Shown here one piece after another: positions 39,971-48,631 of a stretch of 64,000 bases of DNA; position 1 is the first letter of the stretch; each line of letters starts with the position of its first letter. The position numbers and the translations under genes are program-made. Source of the DNA: Scandinavium goeteborgense (GTDB lineage Bacteria > Pseudomonadota > Gammaproteobacteria > Enterobacterales > Enterobacteriaceae); NCBI RefSeq assembly GCF_003935895.2, contig NZ_CP054058.1, positions 2,523,177 to 2,587,176 on the forward strand, read 5' to 3'. The notes under the pieces were generated by a model that did not search any database, was not told the DNA's origin, and saw only the letters and a program-made list of their open reading frames with translations.

Positions 39971-41441
39971 TGGTTGTCGTTCCTTTGTCGTTTGCCGGAT
40001 CGGTATCAAATACCAGCCCGTGCTGTTGGTTGAATTTCACTTCGCGCTGGCGCTGCAGTTTGGTATTTCGTGGGCTGCCGCCGCGCGCCCTTACCCATTC
40101 CGCTTCCGTTGCCGCCCCGCCACGAATCTGTGTTTTCCAGGCTTCGCCCTCTTTCACCGGATCAATCCACGGCATGACCGGTGCCATGTAGGTCGCGTTG
40201 TAGAGCGTGGAAAGGTCCAGATCTGAGGGGATCTTGATGCCGCTGATCAGATACATGCGCAGCCATTCGCGGTACATAGGCCGGACGCTCCGGGAGACAA
40301 ACCAGTCCTGCAACACGGCATAGCCTTCGAAACTTTCCACCAGCTCCTGACGCTGTGAGGAATACGTTCCGTTGTAGTCACGCGAGATTGAGGAATAGCC
40401 GGTGCGGGTGCCAGCGGCGGCGGCGCGTAACTGCCCGTTGCGGAACTCCGCCATGTTGGAGTTGGGCCGGTTAGACTCCAGCATCTCCAGCTCTTCGCCG
40501 GGGGCCAGATCGTCATAAATCATGCCCGCCGACATATCGAAGTTGCGGTATTTGTTCTCCGGACTTTCCCAGTCGCCGCCCTCTTCGAATACCGAGCTGT
40601 CACCACGCTTGATCCAGAAGCCCAGCATCGCCGCAATACGCGCGGCCACGCGCTCTGAATCTTCGTAATCCTTCAAATCGCCCAGGCGCTGGATGACATT
40701 GGCGAAGATAGTGACGCCACGCAGCTGGTGCAGACGCTTACGCATCGCCAGATGGAGCATGCTTTCTTTACCAATAACTTTGGTTCGCGTGGTCCCCAGA
40801 CCGCTCTGCGGATGCGCCAGATAAACGTGGTAAGACATCGGACGGCTCCACGCATTGATATTGATGCCCTGAACGGTCGTCAGCCCGTTGCCTGTACCTG
40901 AAAGATTCATCGGTACAAAGTCGGCTTCCAGCATTTCAAAGGCGAACTGCACCGGCGTGGTGTACTCAATGCCTTTGACCGGGCCGCGTACCAGTTGCGT
41001 GAACACTTCGCCGTCGCGCAGCGCACTACGCAGCATCAGGCGCTGCGCTTCCGCCAGGCTGAACATCCCGGTAACCTCTGGTGACAGTGCCCACTTATCC
41101 CAGGCCGCAGAAAGCTGGGCGGCGAAGTCTTCGTGCACTTCACCCTGCGTGTTCAGGGGATGCGGTTCAATCTGGATCCCGCGCGCACCGACTACCCGCT
41201 CTTCCAGCTTATCGAGCATGCCGGATGCCAGGTCGTGGTTATCATCGAGCCACCGCGCCTGTTCTCGCAACGACACGCCAGCAGCAAAAACGGCGGTGTT
41301 GGCGCTGTTCCTTTCCTTTTTGGCTGCATGCGTTCGTGAAGGCCGGGCCGCTTCATAAGCCTTAATCTGGTCCTGAGCAGCCATCCTCCGGAGCGCACGC
41401 TGTGGTGCAATCACACCCAGAAATTTTGTATAGAGTCCCAT
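39909..41441 (-). CDS. Portal protein (lambda gpB family)
   Basis: 510 aa lambda-type portal. MGLYTKFLGVIAPQRALRRM start; core WLDDNHDLASGMLDKLEERV, VVGARGIQIEPHP and GEVFTQLVRG. It forms the dodecameric vertex for DNA packaging. Its 3' end overlaps the protease-capsid gene in another frame. Starts at the stop of the gpW-like gene. Confidence 0.93.
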   Translation of the reverse strand: MGLYTKFLGVIAPQRALRRMAAQDQIKAYEAARPSRTHAAKKERNSANTAVFAAGVSLREQARWLDDNHDLASGMLDKLEERVVGARGIQIEPHPLNTQGEVHEDFAAQLSAAWDKWALSPEVTGMFSLAEAQRLMLRSALRDGEVFTQLVRGPVKGIEYTTPVQFAFEMLEADFVPMNLSGTGNGLTTVQGININAWSRPMSYHVYLAHPQSGLGTTRTKVIGKESMLHLAMRKRLHQLRGVTIFANVIQRLGDLKDYEDSERVAARIAAMLGFWIKRGDSSVFEEGGDWESPENKYRNFDMSAGMIYDDLAPGEELEMLESNRPNSNMAEFRNGQLRAAAAGTRTGYSSISRDYNGTYSSQRQELVESFEGYAVLQDWFVSRSVRPMYREWLRMYLISGIKIPSDLDLSTLYNATYMAPVMPWIDPVKEGEAWKTQIRGGAATEAEWVRARGGSPRNTKLQRQREVKFNQQHGLVFDTDPANDKGTTTNEQTAGAGGTHGQRSGKGDG

Positions 41442-41659
41442 TAACGCCCCGTGAAATTGACCAGTGAGAAGGGTTTACCCTTGCCTTTCGACCGGGCATT
41501 ACGGTACCGGCGGTCCCAGTAATCGAACGCCTTTTTCAGTTCGCTTACATCTTGCCGGGTCAGGTTGCGCCCATTCATGCTCAGGCTTTTGGCCCCGAGC
41601 GCGTCGATGTAGGCTTTCTCCGCCCTGTCCCGCATGAGTTTTATTTCAGTGATACGCAT
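41441..41659 (-). CDS. Head-tail connector gpW-like protein
   Basis: 72 aa from the ATG at 41659, where it overlaps the terminase stop. MRITEIKLMRDRAEKAYIDA, then LTRQDVSELKKAFDYWDRRY. Size, helical pattern and position between terminase and portal match lambda W. A longer reading from 41764 runs inside terminase and is rejected. Confidence 0.8.
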   Translation of the reverse strand: MRITEIKLMRDRAEKAYIDALGAKSLSMNGRNLTRQDVSELKKAFDYWDRRYRNARSKGKGKPFSLVNFTGR

Positions 41660-41660
41660 G

Positions 41661-43769
41661 TCAGCTTCCGAATGTTCTGGCTTTCTTCTTGATAGGTGGT
41701 GGCGTCGAACGTGGTGTTCTTGCCGGAGGTTGTTCTTCGCCAGCACTGTTCGCTGGCGTATCACTTTGCCCGGCGCTGGTATTGACCGCTTTGTTCAACA
41801 GCTGAGGTTTCGCCCAGGCAGGTGGATTGCTCCAGTCCTTGATGCGTTCATAGCCGCGCAGTAGCACCAGCGCATGGCAGTAACACATCAGGTCCAGGGC
41901 TTCGTTCGCCCCCTTTCCCGGCTTGCGCCACTTGCCATTAGGATCGCGTTCCTCGTAAGTGAGCTCGTCGTAAAACCACTCTCCGAGCCAGTCAGGGAAA
42001 TGGATAAAGTTCGGCCCTGGCGTATCGCGCCGAAGTGCATTATGGACCCGGTCTTTGAGCTGGTCGGTCTGGAGGAAATACAGCGGCACATCGCCGCGCG
42101 CGCTGGCCTTACGGTCCGAGCGGTTGGTGTTATCCGGATAAGAGCGGGTGATGATTTTCCCGCGCGACGTGCTGTCGCCTTTGAACAGATAGACTCTTTT
42201 ACGAAGGCCATCCCGCTTGCACTGACGCCAGAATTTGTAGGCGTTGTCCGTGACACCATCTTCACCACCGCTGTCCACGGCCATGCACATTACGGGCATG
42301 GTGCGGGTCGGGTCGCTCATCAGCCGGTACTCTTTGTTGAGCACATCGGTCACCAGTAGATCCCAGTCCTCGATGTAGCCACCCGGATCGACGGGCATCG
42401 CTTCTCCGTGTACATCACAACGGACGGAGGTTTTGATGTTGTAGCGGTCAATCACCCAGCGCTCACCGTGCTGGCCATAGCCGACGATCTGCACCACAAA
42501 ACGACGCTTTTTGCCGCCCTGGACATCCACCGCCGCCACCAGAAACCGCACCTCAGGAGGAACAAAACGTTTCTTCATCACCTCGGCGCGCGCCATCAGC
42601 TCATCACCCCGGCGCTGGTCCATTGCCGAACGCGGCAGATACGGCTGCCCCCAGTCGGTGTTGATCACCGCTTTCAGGGTTTCCTCACTGCCGGTGGTTT
42701 CATAGTCCTGCTCCGCCGTCAGCAGTTTGTAGACCAGCTGCGTCAGCGTCTGGTAAGCCGCTGCGGGGCCTTCCATCCAGAATGATGCAATGCGGGAGCG
42801 CCGGGGGTCTCCACCGCGAACACCCTCTTTGCTGATGGTCTCGCCGTCGCGCAGCCAGATACCGCGGCTGTTAAGCGCACGTTTTTGGTCTGCCGTGATT
42901 TTCCCGGCACAGTGCGGGCACTCGATATATGCGGACTCGCTCGCCTGCACCGGATCCTCGATGCCCCGGTATCCCGCCACAGCGTCACCGTTTGGTTGAA
43001 AATGCTCACCACAATGTGGGCATGGCCAGTACCAGCGACGACGATCGCCGCGGTTATACAACGACATTGCGCCCGTCGCCGGTGGCGCTTCATGCGGTGT
43101 TCTGCGCCGCCACTTCACATCAGTTATATCGCGCCCAGGCGAGGTCTCCACCAGCGTCATGCCCGACGACATGAACGTTGTTGTTCGTTTGGATGCGAGC
43201 GAATAGCCATCGCCCTCACCGTCAATGTCTTCCGGGAATCGGTCATAATCCGTCAGGGCGACGCATTTAAAATCTGACGATGACATGACATTCACTGAGG
43301 GCCAGCCGATTTTCAGGAAGGCACCAGACAGGAAATATTTGTCATGTACGTTGTTATCGTTATTGCGCGGACTCAGGCATTTTTTGACTTCAGGACTACA
43401 GCGGAAGGTTCGGGCGAGACGTTTCTTTGAATGCTCCTGGGCCTTATCTTTTGTCATCTGGACCAGCAACATATCTGACGGGTCGCAGACAACGTTATAG
43501 ACAATCCAGCCATCGATAAGGCCGTTGGTTTTCCCCGTTCGGGCCGGGCCGACAAACACCACTGCATCATATTTGCGTGAGGCAAGGCAGTTCATGGGCT
43601 CAATAACGTACGGTGCGACAAGTGGGTCCCATGGCACCGAGTTTCCCCCGGAGGTCGGCACCCGCATAAATTTTTCTACGGCCTCTGCCACCGGCATCCT
43701 GCGCGGAGCCTGCAATAGCTGTCCTGTATCCTTTTTCAGCGTGTTGGCTGTCGATACTACCGCCATCAT
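41661..43769 (-). CDS. Terminase large subunit (lambda gpA family)
   Basis: 702 aa. N-terminal packaging ATPase with Walker A GPARTGKT (74-81), and a zinc-like pair CPHCGEHFQ / CPHCAGK around 245-290. The C-terminal half holds the endonuclease (VAAVDVQGGKKRRFVVQIVG, AVDSGGEDG). It cuts cos and translocates DNA. ATG at 43769 overlaps the small-subunit stop and is preceded by GGAGGAGG. Confidence 0.94.
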   Translation of the reverse strand: MMAVVSTANTLKKDTGQLLQAPRRMPVAEAVEKFMRVPTSGGNSVPWDPLVAPYVIEPMNCLASRKYDAVVFVGPARTGKTNGLIDGWIVYNVVCDPSDMLLVQMTKDKAQEHSKKRLARTFRCSPEVKKCLSPRNNDNNVHDKYFLSGAFLKIGWPSVNVMSSSDFKCVALTDYDRFPEDIDGEGDGYSLASKRTTTFMSSGMTLVETSPGRDITDVKWRRRTPHEAPPATGAMSLYNRGDRRRWYWPCPHCGEHFQPNGDAVAGYRGIEDPVQASESAYIECPHCAGKITADQKRALNSRGIWLRDGETISKEGVRGGDPRRSRIASFWMEGPAAAYQTLTQLVYKLLTAEQDYETTGSEETLKAVINTDWGQPYLPRSAMDQRRGDELMARAEVMKKRFVPPEVRFLVAAVDVQGGKKRRFVVQIVGYGQHGERWVIDRYNIKTSVRCDVHGEAMPVDPGGYIEDWDLLVTDVLNKEYRLMSDPTRTMPVMCMAVDSGGEDGVTDNAYKFWRQCKRDGLRKRVYLFKGDSTSRGKIITRSYPDNTNRSDRKASARGDVPLYFLQTDQLKDRVHNALRRDTPGPNFIHFPDWLGEWFYDELTYEERDPNGKWRKPGKGANEALDLMCYCHALVLLRGYERIKDWSNPPAWAKPQLLNKAVNTSAGQSDTPANSAGEEQPPARTPRSTPPPIKKKARTFGS

Positions 43770-44257
43770 CCCTCCTCCGGAATTTCCTCCTCTGCCTTCT
43801 CATCGCTGGTAACTCGCCGGGCAATTTCATCACGCAGGTCGTCGATGATGGCCTGTACACGCGAGACCGTATCCGGTGTCAGACCACAATCGCGCTCCAG
43901 GATATCGGGCAAGGTTTCCAGCACCTGAACCATCGCCTTCGCCATACTGGCAAATTCGCGAGCGACTTCTGAGGCAGGAATAAGCTCGCCCACTTCCTGC
44001 TCAAATTTGAGTCGTTCACGTTCCGACTGATACCACGCCTTACGATCCTGAGGCTCCATTTCACCCTCGGCGATAGGCGCGGGCATTTTCATCAACTCCG
44101 CCAGGATATCCGTGATGCCATAGAGCTTCAGGTTGCTTTCATGCCCCCCGGAGGTACTGACATTTTTCAGGCGAGCGGCCACGGTCTGGCGATGCACACC
44201 CGACAACGCTGCAAGCTGACTGACATTCAGTTTCAGCCCCTTCAATTCATTGTCCAT
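43766..44257 (-). CDS. Terminase small subunit (DUF1441 / Nu1-like)
   Basis: 163 aa from the ATG at 44257, with GGAGCAGG upstream; the extension from 44299 is not conserved. N-terminal helix-turn-helix LNVSQLAALSGVHRQTVAAR binds the packaging site. Middle helical region KAWYQSERERLKFEQEVGEL; acidic C-terminus. It pairs with the large subunit, and a cos-like sequence lies 120 nt upstream. Confidence 0.9.
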   Translation of the reverse strand: MDNELKGLKLNVSQLAALSGVHRQTVAARLKNVSTSGGHESNLKLYGITDILAELMKMPAPIAEGEMEPQDRKAWYQSERERLKFEQEVGELIPASEVAREFASMAKAMVQVLETLPDILERDCGLTPDTVSRVQAIIDDLRDEIARRVTSDEKAEEEIPEEG

Positions 44258-44377
44258 TGCCTGCTCCAGTGATGAACAAAAAACATGCAGATTCGACACT
44301 GCCGATTTTTTTAATGTGAAATATTAATAAGTTGAGGTGGTGGTGATGGTGAAACAAAAACCAAAAAACTCTCTTTT

Positions 44378-44395
44378 CCCGCGAGTTAGCGCCCC
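44378..44395 (-). other. Candidate cos site (lambda-like cosN)
   Basis: On the minus strand GGGGCGCTAACTCGCGGG agrees with the 18-nt left end of lambda DNA (GGGCGGCGACCTCGCGGG) at 14 of 18 positions, including all of CTCGCGGG. It is about 120 nt before the small terminase start, the same arrangement as lambda. Predicted 12-nt cohesive end: GGGGCGCTAACT. Confidence 0.7.
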
Positions 44396-44433
44396 CGTGG
44401 ATGTTCCCCCCCGCCGGGAGTACCTTTGAAAAT

Positions 44434-45048
44434 TCATGTGGGGATCGCCATTGCGCCCCTGTGCAGGCGCCAGGCCTGCCGCCTCTCTCGCAGCAGAGCG
44501 TTGTTCCAGGGTCGCTCGACCGACAGGCCGTCCTGATGGTCAACCAGCGACCAGCAGGGATAGACCACCATGCCGCCCCAGGCGTCACCGACCGCATAGT
44601 CAGCCGCCTTGTAGCTCTCCCACTGCTTCAGTACTTTAGGAAGGTGAGCTGGCGGCACGCTGTAACACACGCCATGAATCAGGCGCGGTAGCGTGATGTA
44701 ATCGCCATGGATTTTGTCAGCCGCGATAAGTTTTTCTGCGACCTTAGGCTGGTACTGCGGCGGGCGCCCGGTACCGAGATAAAAGCTCACCAGCGAATCA
44801 GGGAAGCGCTCAAGCCAGGGAACGACCAGTTGTTCGAACCCGTCCACCGGCAGCGCGTCATCCTCGAGCACAACCACACGTTCATTCTGCTCAGCTGCCC
44901 AGGCCATCGCCCTGCGGTGATTCCAGTTCGCTCCGTGACTGTCATCATCCAGCAGTAGATGGGCGTTAAGTCGCCATGCCAGCGCTTCTGCCTGTTCGCG
45001 CCTGGCATGGTGGCCCACCACAACGAACTTTACTTGTGAAGCCACCAT
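44434..45048 (-). CDS. Glycosyltransferase-like phage protein (small)
   Basis: 204 aa. N-terminal alpha/beta region (KFVVVGHHARREQAEALAWR) and an acidic motif VVVLEDDALPVDGF (EDD 62-64), as in nucleotide-sugar transferases of the GT25/GT2 type. No signal peptide. ATG at 45048 is preceded by GGAG and overlaps the end of the larger transferase by 19 nt, so they are coupled. Located just before cos, in the position of lambda's lysis/bor region. Target unknown. Confidence 0.65.
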   Translation of the reverse strand: MVASQVKFVVVGHHARREQAEALAWRLNAHLLLDDDSHGANWNHRRAMAWAAEQNERVVVLEDDALPVDGFEQLVVPWLERFPDSLVSFYLGTGRPPQYQPKVAEKLIAADKIHGDYITLPRLIHGVCYSVPPAHLPKVLKQWESYKAADYAVGDAWGGMVVYPCWSLVDHQDGLSVERPWNNALLRERRQAWRLHRGAMAIPT

Positions 45049-46487
45049 GCCAGCTCCTTACCAATGCCGTTGGACTTAAACACCGTGTGTACCTGCGGCC
45101 CGGTGACCACGCGGTCACCGAATGACTTTGCCACGATGCCGAAGGCGAGCATGTCACCGACGGCTGCGGCGTTGTGCTCCATCGCCCAGAAGCGGTAGCT
45201 CTCGATGCGGTAATACAGCCGGACGATGCCGTGGGCAAAAGCCATTACATCCTCACGGCTGCCGCCCAGCAGGCCAGCGTTCAGCATGACCTCGTGGCCA
45301 TGTGCCGCGATGAACTCCTGATACTGTTTTTCCGGGTGCGACTTGCGTGCCCACTCATCGGCGTAAAGCGTCGGCTCTGAACCGACATACACTCTGCCCG
45401 ACTCCATCACCTGCCACGGCTGGTGGAGCATTTCAACGTCTGTGCCGTCAGTACACCAGACGTGGGTATATTCGGGATGGTCGCGCAGGAAGTGCCAGAT
45501 ATGGAGCCAGCGCCGAAAATAGACATTCATCGCAACGTCCGGCACGCCCACCAGCTGAGCGCCGGTCGGGGCTTGTTTCAGCTCGTCAGCCAGTACAACT
45601 GCATCCGCACCGCGAACCGAACCCGCCCAGGACGTCAGCAACGAAGCATCAGCTTTCATTCTGATACCCCGCTGCGGGTCCGGACGGCTGGTCAGCAGCG
45701 TGGTCAGCACCAGATTCTTTCGTGGCCGGTAATCAGCAAATCCGGTGTAACCCGATTCACGTCGGCCGTTGTAAATCCCCGCGTTGCGCTTTACCAGCTG
45801 AATACGATCGGGCTGAGGTACGGAGCGCTCAATCGCTTCGTGTTCATCAAGGGAGTAAATCAGGCTCTCAGAGCCGGTGACGTCGGCAAAGGCCCACGTC
45901 GTCAGCCCGGCATTGTGAATACGTAATGCTAAATCGCCGTGTTCATACATGCCCCGACCGTAAATCGGGTCAAAGCCGCCCACCTTCTCAATCACACTGC
46001 GGTGGTAATACAGCATGACGCCGCGCTGACCGGTGTAAGCAACATGCCGCTCATCCCGGTACAGTACGGTTAAATCTTTGAGCTTTTTTGGCCCGGCCAG
46101 GTCGAGAAACTGATAGGCCAGATGGGGTTCAGGAGATTCAATGTACGGCTTGTGCCAGTCATTGGTCACTGGCCACGCGTCATCGTCCCATAGAAAGAGA
46201 TGTTCACAACCGGCATCCATCAACGCCTTCAGGCTGGCGTTCTTCGTTGCCACAATGCCCAGCGACTGCTCATGACGTATCAGCTGCACGCCATCCAGAA
46301 CGGTTGCCGCTTGTTTTGAACCATCATCGATAACCACCACCAGCGCACCGGTGGGCAGATATTTCAAATGCTGCTCAAGCGTGCTTTTCAAGACCTTCGC
46401 GCGGTTGTGGGTTGAAATGGCGATGCCGATCCTGCCGGATGGACCACGTGCAGGGACATACGGAATCCCATTAATTGTGACTTCCAT
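45030..46487 (-). CDS. GT2-type glycosyltransferase with C-terminal extra domain
   Basis: 485 aa from the ATG at 46487 (MEVTINGIPYVPARG). GT-A fold: GIAISTHNRAKVLKSTLEQH, DDGS at 54-57, metal-binding DDD at 101-103 (FLWDDDAWPV), and MYEHGDLALRIHNAG typical of the ED-type acceptor loop. From about residue 265 a second domain (KNLVLTTLLTSRPDPQRG, HVWCTDGTDVEMLHQPW) also looks like a glycosyltransferase fold. It could modify virion proteins, DNA or the host surface. Divergent from hicA. Confidence 0.75.
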   Translation of the reverse strand: MEVTINGIPYVPARGPSGRIGIAISTHNRAKVLKSTLEQHLKYLPTGALVVVIDDGSKQAATVLDGVQLIRHEQSLGIVATKNASLKALMDAGCEHLFLWDDDAWPVTNDWHKPYIESPEPHLAYQFLDLAGPKKLKDLTVLYRDERHVAYTGQRGVMLYYHRSVIEKVGGFDPIYGRGMYEHGDLALRIHNAGLTTWAFADVTGSESLIYSLDEHEAIERSVPQPDRIQLVKRNAGIYNGRRESGYTGFADYRPRKNLVLTTLLTSRPDPQRGIRMKADASLLTSWAGSVRGADAVVLADELKQAPTGAQLVGVPDVAMNVYFRRWLHIWHFLRDHPEYTHVWCTDGTDVEMLHQPWQVMESGRVYVGSEPTLYADEWARKSHPEKQYQEFIAAHGHEVMLNAGLLGGSREDVMAFAHGIVRLYYRIESYRFWAMEHNAAAVGDMLAFGIVAKSFGDRVVTGPQVHTVFKSNGIGKELAWWLHK

Positions 46488-46513
46488 AATTTCAGTCCAA
46501 TATTTATTATTGC

Positions 46514-46563
46514 ACACACGAATACACACAGAACCTTGTCGCGTGTGTATTCGTGTGTATAAT
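46514..46563 (+). promoter_or_regulatory. hicAB promoter with long operator palindrome
   Basis: A perfect 16-bp inverted repeat, ACACACGAATACACAC (46514-46529) and its complement (46543-46558), is separated by 13 nt. A promoter TTGTCG (46536-46541), 16 nt, TATAAT (46558-46563) is interleaved with it. It is the expected target for the RHH domain of HicB, giving autorepression. Confidence 0.85.
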
Positions 46564-46585
46564 TAGTTTCAGGCCAGGAGGAAAA

Positions 46586-46768
46586 ATGAAATCGACTGAC
46601 CTGATAAAGGAATTGATAGCCGCCGGATGCGAGCTGAAGAGGCAAGGGAAAGGCAGTCACCAGATATGGTGGTCGCCGATAACCGGGAAGACTTTTCCGG
46701 TCCCACACCCCAAAGGCAACCTTCCGATCGGCACCATCAAATCCATCAAGAAAACGGCGGGGATCTAA
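46586..46768 (+). CDS. hicA: HicA mRNA interferase toxin
   Basis: 60 aa from the ATG at 46586, with GGAGGA upstream. HicA family: MKSTDLIKELIAAGCELKRQ, catalytic His in GKGSHQIWWSP, and PHPKGNLPIGTIKSIKKTAG. The double-stranded RNA-binding-like fold cleaves mRNA independently of the ribosome. It is followed by hicB after 24 nt. A longer reading from 46553 runs through the promoter and is rejected. Confidence 0.95.
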   Translation: MKSTDLIKELIAAGCELKRQGKGSHQIWWSPITGKTFPVPHPKGNLPIGTIKSIKKTAGI

Positions 46769-46792
46769 TCCCCGCCACCTTTGGAGGTTGCT

Positions 46793-47224
46793 ATGTTCTT
46801 TTCAGTGGGCGTCGAGACGCCGAAAGATGAAAACACCGCCTACGGTATGATTGTTCCTGCGTTTTCAGCTTACGATTACGGCTGCTTCTCCGCCGCTGAT
46901 ACTCAGGACCAGATCGCGCCAATGGTGAAAGAGGCCATCATGATGGTGGTTGAGGATTTGGTCCAGGAAGGCAAGGCCTCGCCAGATAGCATCAAAGATG
47001 CGGGCTATATGGTTTATGCCGCTGACCCTGAATATAAAGACTTCGACAGCTGGGTCATGATCGATGTTGATTTGTCAGAGTTCGAGGGTAAACCGCAGCG
47101 CATCAACATTTCACTGCCAGACACACTGATTAAACGCATCGATAATGCCGTTAAAGGTAACGACACCTATCGTGACCGTAGTCATTTTCTGGCAGAAGCA
47201 GCTCGTCACGAACTCAACAACTAA
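46793..47224 (+). CDS. hicB: HicB antitoxin with C-terminal RHH DNA-binding domain
   Basis: 143 aa from the ATG at 46793 (GGAGG upstream). N-terminal partially degraded RNase H-like HicB domain (FFSVGVETPKDENTAYGMIV), C-terminal ribbon-helix-helix (RINISLPDTLIKRIDNAVKG, SHFLAEAARHELNN). It binds HicA and the operator. The stop codon TAA consists of the TA target duplication of the adjacent IS630 plus the first base of the IS. The inferred pre-insertion stop was TAG, so the protein is unchanged. Confidence 0.95.
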   Translation: MFFSVGVETPKDENTAYGMIVPAFSAYDYGCFSAADTQDQIAPMVKEAIMMVVEDLVQEGKASPDSIKDAGYMVYAADPEYKDFDSWVMIDVDLSEFEGKPQRINISLPDTLIKRIDNAVKGNDTYRDRSHFLAEAARHELNN

Positions 47225-48375
47225 ATAGCTGCGTCTAATACCGCTACACTTTTGCCAGACCATGCTTTCTTCCGGGGAACGGGCTGGCGGTTTCCATAAA
47301 ATGACGAACTTTTCTCAGTAGTTGCCACATTGAACGACACTGATGATTGCGCGTTATTGTGTCGTGAAGCGCCTGCCACAGTCGCTCTACGTGGTTCACC
47401 CACGGCGAGTAAACCGGCTGGTAAATTACGCTGAACTTCGGGTTCTCTTTCAGCCAGCGCTGCGTTTCCTGGCTTTTGTGAATGATGTAGTTATCCACGA
47501 TAAGCGTGACGGTTTTTGCCCGTAGGTATGTGGCTTTCAGGTGTTTCAGCAGGGCGATGAACAGCACCGAACTCTTGCTGTTGCCCCCAACGTAGCTGAC
47601 TTTTCCGGTACCGCTGTGCAGCGCCCCGGCCAGGTAGTATTTTTCATTCTGTCCCGGTGTTACCACGCGCTTTTGTTGCCCACGAAGTTGCCAGTCTGCC
47701 CCGATTTTGGGATTGAGGTGGATATCCACTTCATCTTCATAAAAGACCGGATGCTCTGCGCTGCATTTTTCCAGTGCCTTATGGATTGCCGCCATCTTCT
47801 CCTCTTTATGTGGGTCACGGATGTGCAGGGTCGGGGCCGCCCTGCGCCACACAAGCCCGGCAGAGGGCAGCCAGCGACGAACGGTTCCGGCATGCAACTG
47901 ACATCCGGTTATCTCATTGATTTTTATTGCCAACAGTTCGGTACTCCAGCGTGAACGCTGATAGCCAAAATCACCGGGAGTGCGTTTTACCAGTTCACGT
48001 AACAGTGCGCAGATATGCTCATAAGGCCAGCGGCGAGAGCGCCCTGCGGGCAAGGACTTCAGACCTTCAACACCCGACAGCGTAAACCAGTTAATCCAGC
48101 GACCGACAGATGAACGGGCACAGCAGAGTGTTCTGGCGACATCGCTGACACGGTCTCCCCGGTGTAACATCAGCATGGCGGTCAGTCTGCGGGCATGGTT
48201 CTTGTCACGCGTTTTATGGATGGTTTTCTGCATCAGGCGTCGTTCGATACGGGGTATGGGTGCTATGATCGGCATCGCTCAGTCCGGTTGGTGATGTGGG
48301 ATATTTGGCGATTGATCAGATCGCACAATCCGGGCTGAGTTCCCTTTAAGTGATCTACTATTCCGCGCAGCTATT
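47224..48375 (-). mobile_element. IS630-family insertion sequence (1152 bp)
   Basis: Termini AATAGCTGCG (left) and CGCAGCTATT (right) are inverted repeats, with further partial matches over 27 bp. TA duplications flank it at 47222-47223 and 48376-48377. Rejoining the flanks gives CTAG, the preferred IS630 target. The length is near that of IS630 from Shigella (about 1.15 kb). It encodes one intact transposase. Confidence 0.92.
47244..48275 (-). CDS. IS630 family transposase
   Basis: 343 aa, strongly similar to the Shigella sonnei IS630 transposase. N-terminal HTH pair (RVSDVARTLCCARSSVGRWI) and a C-terminal DDE catalytic domain: first Asp/Glu region VFYEDEVDIHLNPKIGADWQ, second Asp in LIVDNYIIHKS, last Glu in YSPWVNHVERLWQ. 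Open reading frame intact, so the element may be active. Confidence 0.95.
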   Translation of the reverse strand: MPIIAPIPRIERRLMQKTIHKTRDKNHARRLTAMLMLHRGDRVSDVARTLCCARSSVGRWINWFTLSGVEGLKSLPAGRSRRWPYEHICALLRELVKRTPGDFGYQRSRWSTELLAIKINEITGCQLHAGTVRRWLPSAGLVWRRAAPTLHIRDPHKEEKMAAIHKALEKCSAEHPVFYEDEVDIHLNPKIGADWQLRGQQKRVVTPGQNEKYYLAGALHSGTGKVSYVGGNSKSSVLFIALLKHLKATYLRAKTVTLIVDNYIIHKSQETQRWLKENPKFSVIYQPVYSPWVNHVERLWQALHDTITRNHQCRSMWQLLRKVRHFMETASPFPGRKHGLAKV

Positions 48376-48412
48376 TAGTGAATATCAAAGGCTTCAACAT
48401 GGAGCCTTCACT

Positions 48413-48631
48413 TTAGCTTGAGCGAATTACCCGGTGGCGAGATTCAATGGCAAGGGCATAAGACAATGCTTCGGCTAGATACTCTCGTGGCAGATCAGGA
48501 AGTCGAAATTCCCAATATGCCCTGGACCTTACAAAGTCCATTTCTCCTGACAATTGCATACCAACAACTTTTGTCAGTTCACTTATCATTTCAGCCTTTT
48601 CTTTGGCCTCTTCACGGGAGAGCTTAACCAT
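48413..48631 (-). CDS. Small hypothetical protein facing the IS630 copy
   Basis: 72 aa from the ATG at 48631 (MVKLSREEAKEKAEMISELT). Charged, amphipathic and soluble; no family recognised. Its start codon overlaps the start codon of the divergent gene on the plus strand (CATG arrangement), so a longer reading from 48712 would run deep into that gene. Weak SD (GGA). Kept because of plausible composition. Confidence 0.45.
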   Translation of the reverse strand: MVKLSREEAKEKAEMISELTKVVGMQLSGEMDFVRSRAYWEFRLPDLPREYLAEALSYALAIESRHRVIRSS

